Notes under the pieces: generated by a model | Seen by the model: the letters and a program-made list of their open reading frames with translations, nothing else | Databases searched by the model: none | What the model was told of the DNA's origin: nothing | Made by a program: the position numbers and the translations under genes | DNA from: Zygnema cylindricum | Taxonomy: Eukaryota > Streptophyta > Zygnematophyceae > Zygnematales > Zygnemataceae | Assembly: GCA_037447655.1 (NCBI GenBank) | Contig: JBBHKE010000892.1 | Coordinates: 1-64,000 of the forward strand | Length of the DNA: 64,000 nucleotides | Direction of reading: 5' to 3' | Shown here: positions 1 through 11,884 of the stretch, piece by piece | Layout of the letters: every line of letters starts with the position of its first letter | How positions within the stretch are numbered: position 1 is the stretch's first letter

Positions 1-1700
1 AAGTCTTCAAACTTAACTTTCCTCTCGTTTCTCCACAAAGCCTTTTGGTTATCTTGTAAAAAAATCTTCCTCTAACTCGCCATTGTGGAAGGGCTTTTTA
101 ATGTCAATCTAATGGATCTCCATATTTTTGTTGCAACTAGAATGAGGAGAAATCTTACTGAAGGGAAACATATAACTAGGGCAAAGTATTCTTCATAATC
201 AATCCCCTCTTTTTGGGTAAAACCCTTTGCTACGAATCTAATTTTGTACCTCTCAATGGTGTTATTGAGGTGCAATTTCAGTTTAAACACCCATTTACAC
301 CCAATCGGTTTTTTGTTTGGATTGTAGTTAACTAAATCCCATGTATTGGCTTCTATAATAGAAGCCATCTCATCATTATTAACCTAACCCATTTGTCCTT
401 TTCTGGACTGTTCATTGCCTCTGAGTCATTCTGAGGCTCATCAGGATATGACAACTTTTCTACTTTGTGAGCTGCCTATTTTTTTTGTAACCTTTTGTTG
501 CTCTTTTGTCCTCCTTCAATCAGAAGCTGGAATGGTGGGTAATCTCGGGTTCCTTTGAATTGTTTCATCTGCTACCCTATCCATAGAAGCTCGCTCATCT
601 TCTTCCATGTCTTCAATCTGTATTGGAGATTGGAGATTCACTGGAGTCTCCTCCTTGGTCTGAGTTTCTCCTTGATTTGCAACAATCTAATCACTGATAT
701 TTCTTTCCCGAAAATCTGAATCTTTCTCACTTTATTACTCAAATCTGATTCTGATTGTCTTAGAGTATTTGAAGCAATCTACTAACTTCCCTTAATCCAT
801 GACAACTAGATTCTTAACCATTATGATATCCTTCGTTCCAAGATCAAAGACTCAATATCCCTTGACATCTTCATCATATCCCACTAGGTATCTTGGATTT
901 CCCTTAGCATCTAGTTTTCGACTCTTTCGCTCAGAATTCAAACTTTATATTTGACTTACAAAGTCTTTAAAATGAGATACATCTGATTTTCTTCCAACCT
1001 ATCTCTCATACATTGTTTCTCCTTTTATATTTGTAGTATAAACTCTAATTTTGATCTAGGTACCACAGTTCATAGCTTCGACCCAAAAGCGTTTTCCTAT
1101 CTTTTTATCTGTTAGCATGCTTCGGGCGATATCACCTAGAGTTCTATTAAGTCTTTCGGCTAACCCGTTTTGTTCTAGATTATCGAAAATAGTCTTTTGG
1201 TGTTGAACTCCCTCATCTCTCAAGAAGTCCTCAAACTGGTTAGAAGTATACTCTCCCTCATTATCACTTCTAAATCTCTTAATGGGGGTTCGATGCAACT
1301 TTTCACTCCATGCTTTAAATTCTTTAAAATAAAGTGGAGCTTCAAACTTATTTTTGAGAAAGTAAACTCTATAATATCTAGACAAGTCATCAATTATGGT
1401 TAGCACATATTTTTTCCCTCCTATCGAAGGTACTTTGGCAGGTCCCAATATATTAGTGTGTAAAAGATCTAGCACCCTTTCCCTATTGTATGTGCCAAAT
1501 TTTGGGAAGGGCAATCTGTGAGCTTTACCTTGTGCACAATTACTTCAATCATCCATAACTTCAGTGTCCACAAAGTGAATCCTTTCCACTATACCTAGTT
1601 TTTTCATTTCCCTTAATTCGTCCAAATGCACATGTCCCAAACACTTAGGCCATATCATTATCTCTGGAACACCCACATAAGTAGTATTTATCGCTGACAT
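1..1700 (-). mobile_element. Decayed Copia element A, integrase to reverse transcriptase part
   Basis: Minus-strand remains of a Ty1/Copia polyprotein, cut by the window edge. Reading down from 1700 there is a GAG-pre-integrase piece (1545-1700, with LGHVHLDELREM), the integrase core (1056-1514, with LTIIDDLSRYYRVYFLKN and RSDNEGEY) and the start of the RVT_2 reverse transcriptase (72-368, with GCKWVFKLKL and VAKGFTQKEGIDYEE). Frames change several times and stops are frequent, so it is dead. It closely resembles element B (2107-5659); their pol segments overlap, so these are two copies rather than one split element. The gag side is lost where a plus-oriented LTR fragment begins near 1690. 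Confidence 0.85.
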
Positions 1701-2105
1701 CTTTATCATGGCTATGTCGTACCTTAACCATTCTGAAGGTACCACGAGACTTGTACCCTCTTGTACAATACATTCCTTTGATTGGTGTTGTACAATAATA
1801 GATAAGGGTTTTAGAGAGGAGTTTTAGGACTTAGGATTTTTATAGGTAGCCGCCTCTCTCCCAGAGTGGTTTTGTACAAATAGGCATTTTTGCCTCTTTA
1901 TAACTAATCACCTCTTTGGGCGTTTTAAAAGATTTCTTCTCTTGTGGGTGTAAAGGGAGTCCAAACTACACAAGGGTATAGTCGTCAACATTCTTTTCTA
2001 GCCACCGTGGCAGTTGTCTTTAGGCAAAGTTGTTCATTGAAAATTCACTAGAGGCTTCATAGTCAAAAGGGAATTTTGTGATCCAATGGGGGACACAGAA
2101 TTGCA
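1690..2105 (+). mobile_element. LTR fragment (3' part), plus orientation
   Basis: The last 415 bases or so of the roughly 1.06-kb LTR family also seen at 4601-5659 (-) and 13231-14287 (+). It is recognised by the shared block around TTTAGAGAGGAGTTTTAGGA and by the shared end GGGACACAGAATTGCA at 2090-2105. It lies in the opposite orientation between the two minus-strand elements A and B. The 5' part is missing. No target duplication was seen. Confidence 0.7.
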
Positions 2106-2106
2106 A

Positions 2107-4600
2107 TCTTATGACAAACATTCCTTTCAAGAAAATCTGACTTTTCCTCACTCTCTAAATCAAATCTAATTTTATTTGTCTTAGTGTATTTGAAGCGATC
2201 TATCGACTTCCTTTCATCCGTGACAACTAGATGTTTAACCATTATGATATCCTCCTTCCCTAGGTCATAATCTCGATATTCTTTTGACATCCTCATCATA
2301 TCCCACTAAACATCTTGGCTTTCCTTTAGCATCAATTTTCCAACTCTTTCGATTAGAATTCAAACTATAGACTTGACTCCCAAATACTTTTATATGAGAT
2401 ACATCCGGCTTCCTCCCATCCCATCTCTCATACAATGTTTCTCATTTTATAGCTATCGTAAAAAATTTATTCTTGATGGAATTGGCAAAGTTCATACCTT
2501 ATGCCAAGAAGCGTTTTCCTATCTTCTAATCTCTTAGCATGCTTCGGGCACTTTCACCTAGAGTTCTATATAGTTTTTCGGCAACCCCATTTTGTTGTCG
2601 ATTATCAAGGACAACCTTTTGATGTTGTACTCCCTAATCCATCAAGAAATCCTCAAAAAGTTTAGAAGTATACTCTCCCCGATTATCACTTCTAATTCTC
2701 TTAATGGGGGTTCCATGCAACTTCTCACTCCATGCTTTATATTCTTTAAATTGAAATGGTGTTTCAAACCTATTTTTGAGGAAGTAAACTACGGAATATC
2801 TAGACCAGTCATCAATTATGGTTAGCATATATCTTTTCCCTCTTATCGTAGGTTCTTTTGCCGGTCCTAAGATATCACGTTGTACAAGATCTAGCACCGT
2901 TTCCCCTCTATACGTGGCTTATTTGGGAAAGGGCAATCTATGATCCTTACCTTCTTCACAACCACTACAATCATCCATCACTTCACTATCCCCAAAGTGA
3001 ATCCGTTCCACTACATCCATTTTTTTCATTTCCCTCAATCTATCCAAATGCACATGCCCTAGCCGCAAATGCCATATCATTATTTGTGGGACACCAACAA
3101 AATAAGAATTTGTCTTTTCATTGCTCAAATTAAGCATATGCACTCTTTGGTTACCCTTGTTAGTAGTGATATAGACCTTATCGTCATACTTTACTCTGAA
3201 AGTTCCCTTCCTAGTGTAAGTCTCAAAATTTTTATCATCCAAGAGAGAGGTATAGATAAGATTCTTATTTAACTGAGGTATGTAGAGGACATTTGAGAAA
3301 TTCCCTATGGATGTTTGACCCTCCAGTAGTACCTTTAGATTTACTGATCTGACTAGATATGTAGTTACTGCTCTCCCATCCCCATACAATATCTCTACAG
3401 TGGGAATCATTCTCAGCTTAGTAAACAATAGTTTCTCACGGCACATATGATTTGAGGCACCCGAGTTAATGATCTAACCTTTATACGAAGCTTCTCGGAC
3501 AGCTCTGATTGCACAATTTTGTCTTCATGGGATCTCTTTCTCCTCCAACTTCTCATTGAGAAGAAGTTCTCCATCCTCCTCATCCAAAGCCTCCTTTCTC
3601 CTTGCCCCTGTTTCAGTTGTGTCGTTAAAAGTAGTTTTTTCTCGCCTTTGAGAATTCACCAGTTTGGCTCTCCTTGAGCCTAAGCTCCGTGAGCTTGGTA
3701 CACTCCGCCATGTATTGACCACGTTTCTTGCCAAAATGACAAAGTCTTTTCGGGGTCCTTGGTCCTCCAGACTAATTTCCCCATTTGCCGAAACTTTTAT
3801 AAGGTTTCTTAGGGACCTTCCTCAATAGATCTGTATCAGCAGCCTAACTTACACCTTTTTCCTTCTCTCTTGATCTCTATAGTGTTCACGGGGACAAGGA
3901 TCGTTTTGACAACTGAGTTCCACATCCACAAGTTGTCGTCAAGATCCGACACTCGGTTGAACCCATTCTCATAGTCATGTGATAGTTTCATGATCAGGTT
4001 GTTGACCTTGGCTTTCATGGTTCCCATCCAACCGCTTTCTAACTCCATATACAAGGAGCCTAGATCATTAGAGTAGTTTAGCATCTTTTCCCCTTTGTAA
4101 GAGTGTATTTAATTTTTTGCTCAACCAGTTGTTGCTTCTGAATAGTCCCACTCTTGTAGATATCTACGAAGGCTGCCCACAGATCCTTAGCTGCAACTAT
4201 GTGAAGATGAGATTTTGCCAAACCTTGAGTAAGATGCCTCAAGATGAAGTGTCTCGATGCCATGTTGTTAAAATCCAATGTGACAATATCATTTTCCCCG
4301 ATTTTGAGAACTAATGACTCTATCAGAGGAGCGATAGGAGTAAAGGGCTCCTTCCTTCTCTCCTTTCCACCCTCCGAAACATTTTTTTCCCCTTCATTTG
4401 CTTATTTGGTTGGACATTATGATGTCCCAATAAATCTCACTCCCCCAAACATTGGTGGAGTCCATGGGGGTGGACGCCTCACTTGTCCACTTACTATTCC
4501 CCAATAACGCTTCTCACACAGTGCACCGGTCATCATCTTTTCCCTATAGATAAATCGTGTTTCATTAAACTTGGGCACCCTAGAGGGTGGACCCATAACT
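2107..4600 (-). pseudogene. Decayed Copia element B gag-protease-integrase
   Basis: Internal region of a minus-strand Copia element behind its 5' LTR (4601-5659). Gag begins within the LTR and runs to about 3525 in broken pieces: 4417-4632 with LQVMGPPSRVPKF, 4078-4278, 3836-4084 and 3525-3734. Segment 2919-3446 carries the protease tail and GAG-pre-integrase domain (LRLGHVHLDRLREMKK, then CSGCEEGKDHRLPFPK with the paired cysteines). Segment 2634-2897 is the integrase core (LTIIDDWSRYSVVYFLKN, RSDNRGEY). The protease active-site stretch is interrupted near 3460. Reverse transcriptase and RNase H are absent because the element ends abruptly at 2107 against the plus LTR fragment. Confidence 0.82.
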
Positions 4601-5659
4601 TGCAATTCTGTGTCCCCCATTGGATCACACAATTCCCCTTTGACTATGAAGCCTCTAGTGAATTTTCAACAAACCAATTTGCCTTAAAACAACTGCCACC
4701 TTGGCAAAAATATGTTAATAACTACACCCACATTTAGTTAAGACTCCGTTGAACTCACAAGAGAAGAAGTTTTTTAAAACGCCCAAACATGCGAATAGTT
4801 ATGAAGAGGCAAAAATTCCTATTTGTACAGAACCACTTTGGGAGAGAGGCGGCTACCTACAAAAATCCTAAGTCCTAAAACTCCTCTCTAAAACTGTTTT
4901 CTGTTGCTTTACAATACTAATCACAAGATTGTATTGTACAAGAGGGTATAAGTCCCGTGGTACCTTCTGTACGGTTTAGGTACAGCATGGCCATCGTGAG
5001 GACGTATGTCATACTTAGACTCGTCTTGATGCATCCCGGAGATTCCGCTTTCCAATGATGTTGTGCCGCGCGTCATCCAGTGACGTATCGTCCAAAAATT
5101 GCCAAAATGAGCATTGCGTAATACCGGCTTGAATGAAAGTCGTTCGATCAACCTGAGGTTTCAACGTCCGTCGTGCAAATAAATTTTTGATCAATTTGTT
5201 TAGTGGAGTACTGGCGTGCATATAAAATATGCACTATTTCTATGTGAGATACCCAGTATATGTAGTTAATCATTTTAGTCTACATGTTTACCTTTAAGTA
5301 GTTATCATCCATATATATATATATATATCCCAACACAGGTTTTCGACTATTGGTTAAGGCACTCGGCTATTTTGGCAAACCACATTGATCGAGATCAACT
5401 CCTAGCTGGTCCGTATCTTTGTGGTACAATATTTTAAGACTATCCTCTACCCTCCTTTGCTACTTAGGTTGCTTAGGCAGCCATGGATCTATCTCTCTCT
5501 CTCTCTCTTTGTACATGAGTGACTACAACATGTATAGAGACCAGAAAGAGAGAGGATAGAGCCTAGCTATAACCTTTTTATTTTGTTCTTTTAGAAATGA
5601 TTAAAGAATATACAAAAACAACTTAGAAAATACATATAAGAAATACACATATTTAAACA
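4601..5659 (-). mobile_element. 5' LTR of Copia element B (about 1.06 kb)
   Basis: On the minus strand the LTR starts TGTTTAAATATG at 5659 and ends GGGACACAGAATTGCA at 4601, so it has the TG...CA form. Blocks match the LTR at 13231-14287, including the CATGTTGTAGTCA...GAGAGAGAGA...CCATGGCTGCC stretch (about 5475-5535) and the block ending TTTAGAGAGGAGTTTTAGGA. Both LTRs measure about 1.06 kb. An antisense tRNA-like segment lies at 5339-5415 and a short (AT)n tract near 5311-5328. The gag frame opens inside this LTR, with ATGs at 4632 and 4620. Confidence 0.75.
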
Positions 5660-7345
5660 TCGACTATTTCAAATTTAGAAGAAACTTAGACCAAGGAGGA
5701 GACTCCGGTGAATCTGTAAGCTCTGGAACAGTTCAATGACATGGAGGAAGAGGAGCTAATTCCCATAGATAAGGGAGTAGATTAAACAGTTCGGAAGAAC
5801 CGGAGATTACCCTCCATTCGAGCTTTTAAATTTGAAGGATTACGGAGGAGCAGCAAAAGACTACAAGAAAAATGACTGCTCAAAAGGTAACAAAACTCTC
5901 CTATCCTGATGAGCCTCGATATTAGTCTAGAAAATGACTGATGGGTTAGAGCCATTAATGATGAGATGGCTTCTATTATGGAAGCCAATACGTGGGAACT
6001 AGTGGATTGTCCTCCAAACTAAAATGCCGATTTGGTGTAAATAGGTGTTAAAATTGAAACTGAATCCGAATAATTCGATTAAGAGGTACAAAACTAGATT
6101 GGTAGTAAAAGGTTTTACCCAAAAGGAGGGAATTGACTATGATAGACCCTTTCGCTTGTTGTAGGCTTTCCCTTAGAAAGGATTTTCTTGAGTCTAGCTA
6201 TAGCAAATCGAGGAGATCGAGGAAGGAGAAGAGAGTAAGGTTTTTAGACTCATTAAGTCTTTGTACGGTTTGAAAAACCCTACCACGCAATGGAACAAGA
6301 ATTTGGATGAATTCTGAACCAATCTAAGATATATCAAAATCAGCTCTGACCACTCTATTTACATGCTTGAGGATGAGGAGGGGGTTATTTTTCTTGCCAT
6401 CTATGTAGATGATTTGCTAGTATTGAGTAAGTCCATAGAAAAGATCAATAAATTCAAGAAAGATTTGAGAAGCAAGTTTTTGATATGAGAGATTTAGGGG
6501 AGGCAAGATATATCCTAAAAATTCAGATGGAAAGAGATAAAGGTAAAAAGGTTATCAGATTAACTCAGAAAGAGGTAATTGGAAATATGCTAGAAAAGTT
6601 TCAAATGGATAAAGAAAACAGATGTACCACTCCTATGGACTTGTAGAAAGTAAGTGGTGGAAGTGTAAAAGGAGGTGTGATCATTTTTGATGAAATATGC
6701 CCGGAAGAGAGGTGATTTATCAAGCCATTTCTATGATATGTCTAGGAAGTTTAATTTATTCTGATTTTACTAGGCTGGATACGCAGCAGCCAGTCCTTAG
6801 TAAAGTCCAATGATGAAGAAAGAAGGGACAAACAAGAGGGTTATGAGCATTTGTAGGGCAAGATCTTTGCTTTGGGAGGAGAATTTAACTCACCTACATG
6901 CTATTAGGGGATGCGCGAGGGGATCATCTGGATATGTTTTGAATGTTGGGAATGGTGCTTGCTCTTGGAGTAGTAAGCAACAAAAGGTGGTTGCTCAGTC
7001 CACTATAGAGACTGAGTATATGGCCTTTTGTTCTTCTGTCAAAGAGTTAATATGGGTGAAGTCTCTTTTGAAAAAACTTGGGTTCATGAAGGTTGGAGTT
7101 CAGAAAGTGTTTTGTGATAATTAAGTTGCTATCGCAATTGGTGCTAATCCAAAACACCATTCCAAAGCTAAGCATATGGATCTAAGGCTGAGCTTTATGT
7201 GAGAAAAGGTTGAGAACAAAACTGTGAGTTTGGAGTATAAACCAGATGGTGAAATGGTAACACATATGATGACAAAGCTAGTCCCATCTCCTTAACTCAA
7301 ATTTTGTAATGAACAATGTGGACTTAACGAAAAATAACTAGATAA
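5660..7345 (+). pseudogene. Decayed Copia reverse transcriptase-RNase H
   Basis: Plus-strand Copia pol 3' half. Recognisable pieces are the RT start near 5955 (MASIIEANTW-like, then WELVDCPPN), the block around 6110-6150 ending KEGIDYD, the YVDD active site at about 6403-6415 (followed by LLVLSKS), and RNase H at 6810-7124 (SGYVLNVGNGACSWSSKQQK, VKELIWVKSLLKKLGF). Stops interrupt every part. Several stand where the sister copies have CAR or CGA codons, for example TAG near 6644, TAA near 7122 and TGA near 7200. It ends in a polypurine tract just before the LTR at 7355. Confidence 0.8.
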
Positions 7346-7354
7346 TAAGGAGAG

Positions 7355-7900
7355 TGTTAAGATTTGAGGTTTTATTATGTTTTCTAGGTCAGTATGTAGA
7401 AAACTAATAGGTCTTATTCAATCGTCAAGCTTTGCCATTCCCTCTCTCTAATCCACATACTTCTCGTAGTCATTGAAGATTGTTGAGAGAAAGATAGAGC
7501 CATGGCTCCTTGAGCAGCCTGAAAAAGATAGGGAGATCGGCCCTTGCAAAAAGGCTGACAGACGAAAGATTTGATCCTGGTCCTTACAGACTGTCGGACT
7601 AGCCGGCCGTCTTATCCTATAGTCTAGTACTTGTGCTGAATATATAGGGTTTGATAAGTATTCAAACAAATACTAATGGACTAAGTCGATTGACAGAATT
7701 ATGCGACTGTAACATAGATTTATTTAGGTATTTTGCAGGTGTACGGATAACACAAAATTCAGTGGCGCGGACACTTAATTTCAGCACCGCGAATTATTAG
7801 CCGGTTAACATCGTTTGATATTTGTCGGATTGTTAATCAGACAATTTCGATGGAAAGTTAAGGATCTCACATCTGTAATGACGGTGTCCAAATTGAAATC
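7355..7900 (+). mobile_element. 3' LTR of the 5.7-7.3 kb Copia copy, diverged
   Basis: Begins TGTTAAGATTTGAGG directly after the purine run AATAAGGAGAG. It shares with the LTR at 13231 the early TTTTCTAG segment, the GTAGTCATTgaaga...GAGAGA...GATAGAGCCATGGCT block (about 7468-7507) and later a TTAATCAGA...ATTT stretch near 7832. The 3' end could not be found; similarity fades near 7900. An antisense tRNA-like stretch with a B-box-like sequence lies around 7560-7620. Confidence 0.55.
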
Positions 7901-8238
7901 AAAAACGTGTGCGCAAAGAACAGCTGTTTATAGTTGAGAAAAAAATATTATTATTTTAATATGACTGCAATAACGATTCATGGTGTACAGTAGACTAATG
8001 TCCTGCAGTCTTGCAAAGGCGAGTACAATAACGTACGGTCCCGCTTGAGATAAAAAGCTTCTAAAAGTCAAAACTATGCTGCTCACAAACCGTTAATAGT
8101 ACGTACACAGTGCAGTACGGTATAGTACGGAACACATTTACTTATATCGTCCTTTAACGCAAATGAAAGTACAGTATTGTAGAGGGAAAACGTAAAAACA
8201 ATTAAAAAAGGGAATTGATCATTGCAATGCCTATTTTG
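7901..8238. other. AT-rich spacer, no gene seen
   Basis: No coding frame or family resemblance found. Contains several short GTACGG/GTACAG words near 8030-8180. It may be the eroded end of the preceding LTR. Confidence 0.4.
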
Positions 8239-8447
8239 TAGTATTGTGTATCGATAAAAAAATTATCGCGATAACACCAATACTGATAGTTATGAGTTTT
8301 TGAATGGTCAAAAGTCCCGATATATCGGTCCGAGACCAACAAATTCCATATCGGCGATAACTTAAAAAACATATTGTATGCATACAATAGTACTTTATAA
8401 CATATTGTAGTATATTATTGATTTTATATAGGGTGGCATGCCACATA
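8239..8447. mobile_element. End fragment of a hAT-like inverted-repeat element
   Basis: Starts TAGTATTGTGTATCGATAAA and matches over roughly 200 bases the right end (reverse complement) of the 907-bp element in the ERG28 intron (27781-28687). Shared blocks include TTATCGCGATAACACC, CCGATATATCGGTCCGAGAC and the TATATAG...ATGCCAC stretch where similarity stops. Only one end is present. Confidence 0.7.
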
Positions 8448-8454
8448 TAAAAAT

Positions 8455-8870
8455 CTGGACGAGGCCTCTGAGGAGGAGGATTTGGAATTTTTTTCTTGAC
8501 GAGAGTATGGAGGAGAAAAAGATCCCTCGGTGACAAAAGTGTGCTCTCGGAGCAATTCGGGAAGCTCCACAAGAAAGATGGATCATCGAATCAGGTGCAT
8601 CCATGCATATGTGTCGTGATAACCACCTCATTACTAAGCTAAGAAAGATTCCCACTGTAGAAATAGAGCATGGGGATGGTAAAGTGGTTACTAAAGATCT
8701 AGTGGGGTCGATAGATTTGAAAGTCTTAATGGAGGGTAAGACTTCTATACTCACTTTTACAGATGTACTATACATTTTTTTTTATTTTTTTTTGAGTAAA
8801 AATCTTGTATCTACGTCTATATTAGATGTCGTGCATGTGACAAGGGAGATGGTAAACATGTAACATAATC
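8455..8870 (+). pseudogene. Copia gag end and protease fragment
   Basis: Plus-strand piece reading, with stops, the end of gag and the aspartic protease: SGASMHMCRDNHL near 8590, followed by IEHGDGKVVTKDLVGS and FTDVLYI. The same order occurs in element B on the minus strand. The catalytic stretch reads ESGAS where DSGAS is usual, so the aspartate is lost. Resemblance stops near 8840. The matching downstream part is probably 11885-13226, the two being separated by the minus-strand element between them. Confidence 0.75.
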
Positions 8871-9980
8871 AGCTGCAAGATAAATAATAAAAAAATAAGC
8901 GACAAAGTCATGACATCTCGGAGAACAAGTAAAAATGAATATGTATAAGCAGCAAGCAACAAATAAACATATCATAAGAAAAATAAAGGTAAGATGGGAG
9001 AGGAAGCTAGGAGGCTCAGTTTATTATTAAGCCAACGTAAAGCCACCAGGCTCTTTGGTCAATTTATATTCCTTACAAGAGCTCAATAAATAAAGATTCA
9101 ACCTAGTATCACAACACATAAATTGAAAATGAAGCAAACTGCGAGCAAATATGAGATAACCAGATTTAGTCACACACCAAACATATAAAGAAAGCCAACC
9201 CTAATCCACTATCCCCTAGTAAACCACACAAGCAAACCCAAAATTGTCCAACCGCAATCCAAGGTTAAGCAACAGCATAAGAAAGAAGGCTGAGCAGCAA
9301 TCCGCTTGATAGGACGAGCTAAGAAGTGAAGGGAAACCGGTTAGGCTTTCGCGTGAGCAGCATAGATTAAATTGCAAGGCATATTACAAAGAAAGAAAGT
9401 AAGAGCTAAGCGAATGCTTAATGACCAGAAAAATAGTCACTAAAACTATCTTGACAATTTCACAAGAAAAATCCTCAAAGTTTAGGTTAAATCTTCCAAA
9501 ATGAGCGAGAAAGAATGAAAGCATGAATTCCTGTGCTCTTAAAATTGTGATTACCGAATTCACCTAAAACTCACTAAGTAAAAAGTCTACAGTTGAGCGT
9601 CTAACTTCCTGTATATACATGCGTTCTATGTAGTCGTCTGCGCCTAGTTTGGATTCTGGCCAATAGGCAACCAGAATCATATGCCTTGCGTTACAAAATC
9701 TAGAGCCTAAGGATAAAATCCCTTCCTACGCTACATGTGAATCCGTGCGACTTCCAAGGATCCACGACTTAAAATGGACCAATAAGCGTCGACGGGTGCA
9801 TGTGAATCCGTGCGACTTCCAAGGATCCACGACTTAAAATGGACCAATAAGCGTCGACGGGTGCAGTTCTCATCCGGATCGTCCATTTGTCTCCTTTCTC
9901 ATTTTCCATATTTCAAAAAACAGTTGGCAAAAATACAAATTCATTGTCTGGAAGTGTATCCCTTCGTGTAGGGGGTCGAA
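8871..9980. other. Unassigned region between Copia fragments
   Basis: No convincing coding frame. Might be internal or 3' sequence of the minus-strand Copia whose gag starts at 10686, but no pol motif was recognised. Holds the 65-bp tandem duplication listed separately. Confidence 0.4.
9734..9863. repeat. Perfect 65-bp tandem duplication
   Basis: Two head-to-tail identical 65-base units, 9734-9798 and 9799-9863, each starting CATGTGAATCCGTGCG and ending GCGTCGACGGGTG. Identity suggests a recent duplication. Confidence 0.95.
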
Positions 9981-9984
9981 CTCG

Positions 9985-10685
9985 ATTGTCATCCCATCCG
10001 TTTTTGAAATTCCCTGTAACACATGTAAAAACAATTTTCTGATTTGCAACTTTTTCTATTTTTCTGAAACTGTGATCTAACACCTTCAAAATTCCCCCTA
10101 TCTTTTACAGCCTCTTTATCATCTTCTACATCTAAAACAAATCTGATTGCTAAAGGCAAGTTCTAATCCTTTTTATTAACTTGATTTAATCTATCAAAAA
10201 CACACCTACATTCCTTAAGTAATCCTTTCATTAACATGAGAGCCTTTTGAACATTTGTAAAATTTCCTACTGCAATATCATTTTCTACAAACAATCTTTG
10301 CAAACTGAGGAAACATTTCAACATGCTACCTCCAACATACTTATACTCAAATATTTTTGTGGCACTAATCATCCAGTGATACACATAAGTCTTTTGATAA
10401 ATGAGTTCTAACCACTTCCACAATTCAGCTGCACTTTTCAGATCAAGGTAAGTCATTACAAGCTCCTTGGTCGAGGATTGCTTGATAATCCGCAAACACT
10501 CAAGGTTCTTCTCCTCCCATCCAGCCGGTGATTCAACACATATCCCATCCACCACATCCATTAGCTTCCTCAACTTGAAGTAGCTCTCCATAATACTCCT
10601 CCAACAATAATATTCAGTTCCATCAAATATGGGTAAGTACAATTCATCCAATATGAGTAGCCATAGGCGTGGGCCCATAACCTTT
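9985..10685 (-). pseudogene. Copia gag, minus strand
   Basis: The frame 10708-10163 starts MARNGYGQKVMGP, with its first codons inside the adjoining LTR. It continues with the UBN2/gag pattern LPIFDGTEYYCWRSIMESYF, then LWKWLELIYQK and FEYKYVGGSMLKCF, matching the young element's gag (FDGREYLYWADLVKSYFKQ, YEYKYTGGSMVEYT). After a stop at 10163 the same frame continues recognisably (NLPLAIRFVLDVEDD). It is truncated before any pol domain. Confidence 0.8.
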
Positions 10686-11876
10686 TGTCCATAGCCATTT
10701 CTAGCCATGGATTCACCATTGGAAGCACCACAGACTACCCAAAAACAGCCTACTTTGAATCAACACAGAATTCTACAGAAATAACAAAATAAGTTGAATA
10801 TACGTCAAATAATAGTATCTAGGCTACAAAAAAAACTCACAAAGTTTCAGAAAAATGTAATAAAGAGAGTGATCACATCATCTAGTCAAAGAGAGTGATC
10901 ACATCATCTAGTCAAAGTTGCAGAAAAACAGTGTGTCAGAACTTTGATAAAAGAAACTAACTTCATAATAAAGTAAAACACAGACCATGCACACAATAGG
11001 CCTGCATATTTGTGACAATGTTACCAATATAAAGAGGAACACACATGCAAAATTTCAGATAATTCTGCCAACAGATATGAGAGTAATCCTCAGATACAAT
11101 TACCAAAAACACCATACACAGTTTTTAGTCTAAAAGTTCCTTAAGTCCTAAAATCAATAAGTCCTATATATATGCACAAGAGCTTACTGCTGAATGTACG
11201 GAGGCATACTAGGTGTACGCTATCTACCAGCTACCTCTTTTAATGTTGGTATACCCGAATACTTCAAGGTATGTCAAATTGAATAAATCTACACTAATAA
11301 TTAATTCACAAAATGACAAAACAATGTTCAACCAAATATTTACATCGACGCTTCAGTAAAATCCGCCTATTGAGTATCAACTTGATTTGTCACTTGTGGA
11401 CGAAACCACGAGGTGAACCTACATCACATACGTATGGTTCACTTGATATTACGTCATCAAAATTGCGATTCGTTGAAAATATCAGCGGACGCCGTCTGCC
11501 CTCCACGTGCACCACGACCAACTTGCCGAAATGACACCGTACAATCCAAATCGTGTTCGTACCTAAAATGCGTACCTCTCCATAAATTCTACTTGTCGCA
11601 TTATGCTTTGTAAGTGTGACGTACCATTTTAACTTCGTCGAATATCTAATGTCAGAACACTTCGCGATCCGCAGTCCACTTCCCTTACGCATTTCGTAAT
11701 TTCCACGCCACTCAATTTCTATTTCGTTCGTCCCAAAACAATATATCTATATGTTCACTCCCCCAATCCGCAATCCATTTGAACCTCCATAGTAAATTCA
11801 TTTAACAAATTACGCACGAAACGTCGCGTGCGCACAAAGTGTGTAGTACACACGAAACTAAGTTTTAAAAATAACA
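10686..11876 (-). mobile_element. 5' LTR of the minus-strand Copia (1.19 kb)
   Basis: Minus strand: starts TGTTATTTTTAAAACTTAG at 11876, close to the young LTR's TGTTGTTTTTAGAAAGCTT. It ends GGACA at 10686, followed after a few bases by GGTTATGGGCCCACG, the same stretch that follows the other LTRs. A TATA-like tract (11164-11173) sits between CCTCCGTAC and AGGACTTA blocks, as in the young LTR. It abuts and probably interrupts the plus-strand Copia resuming at 11885. Confidence 0.7.
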
Positions 11877-11884
11877 ACTTTTGC

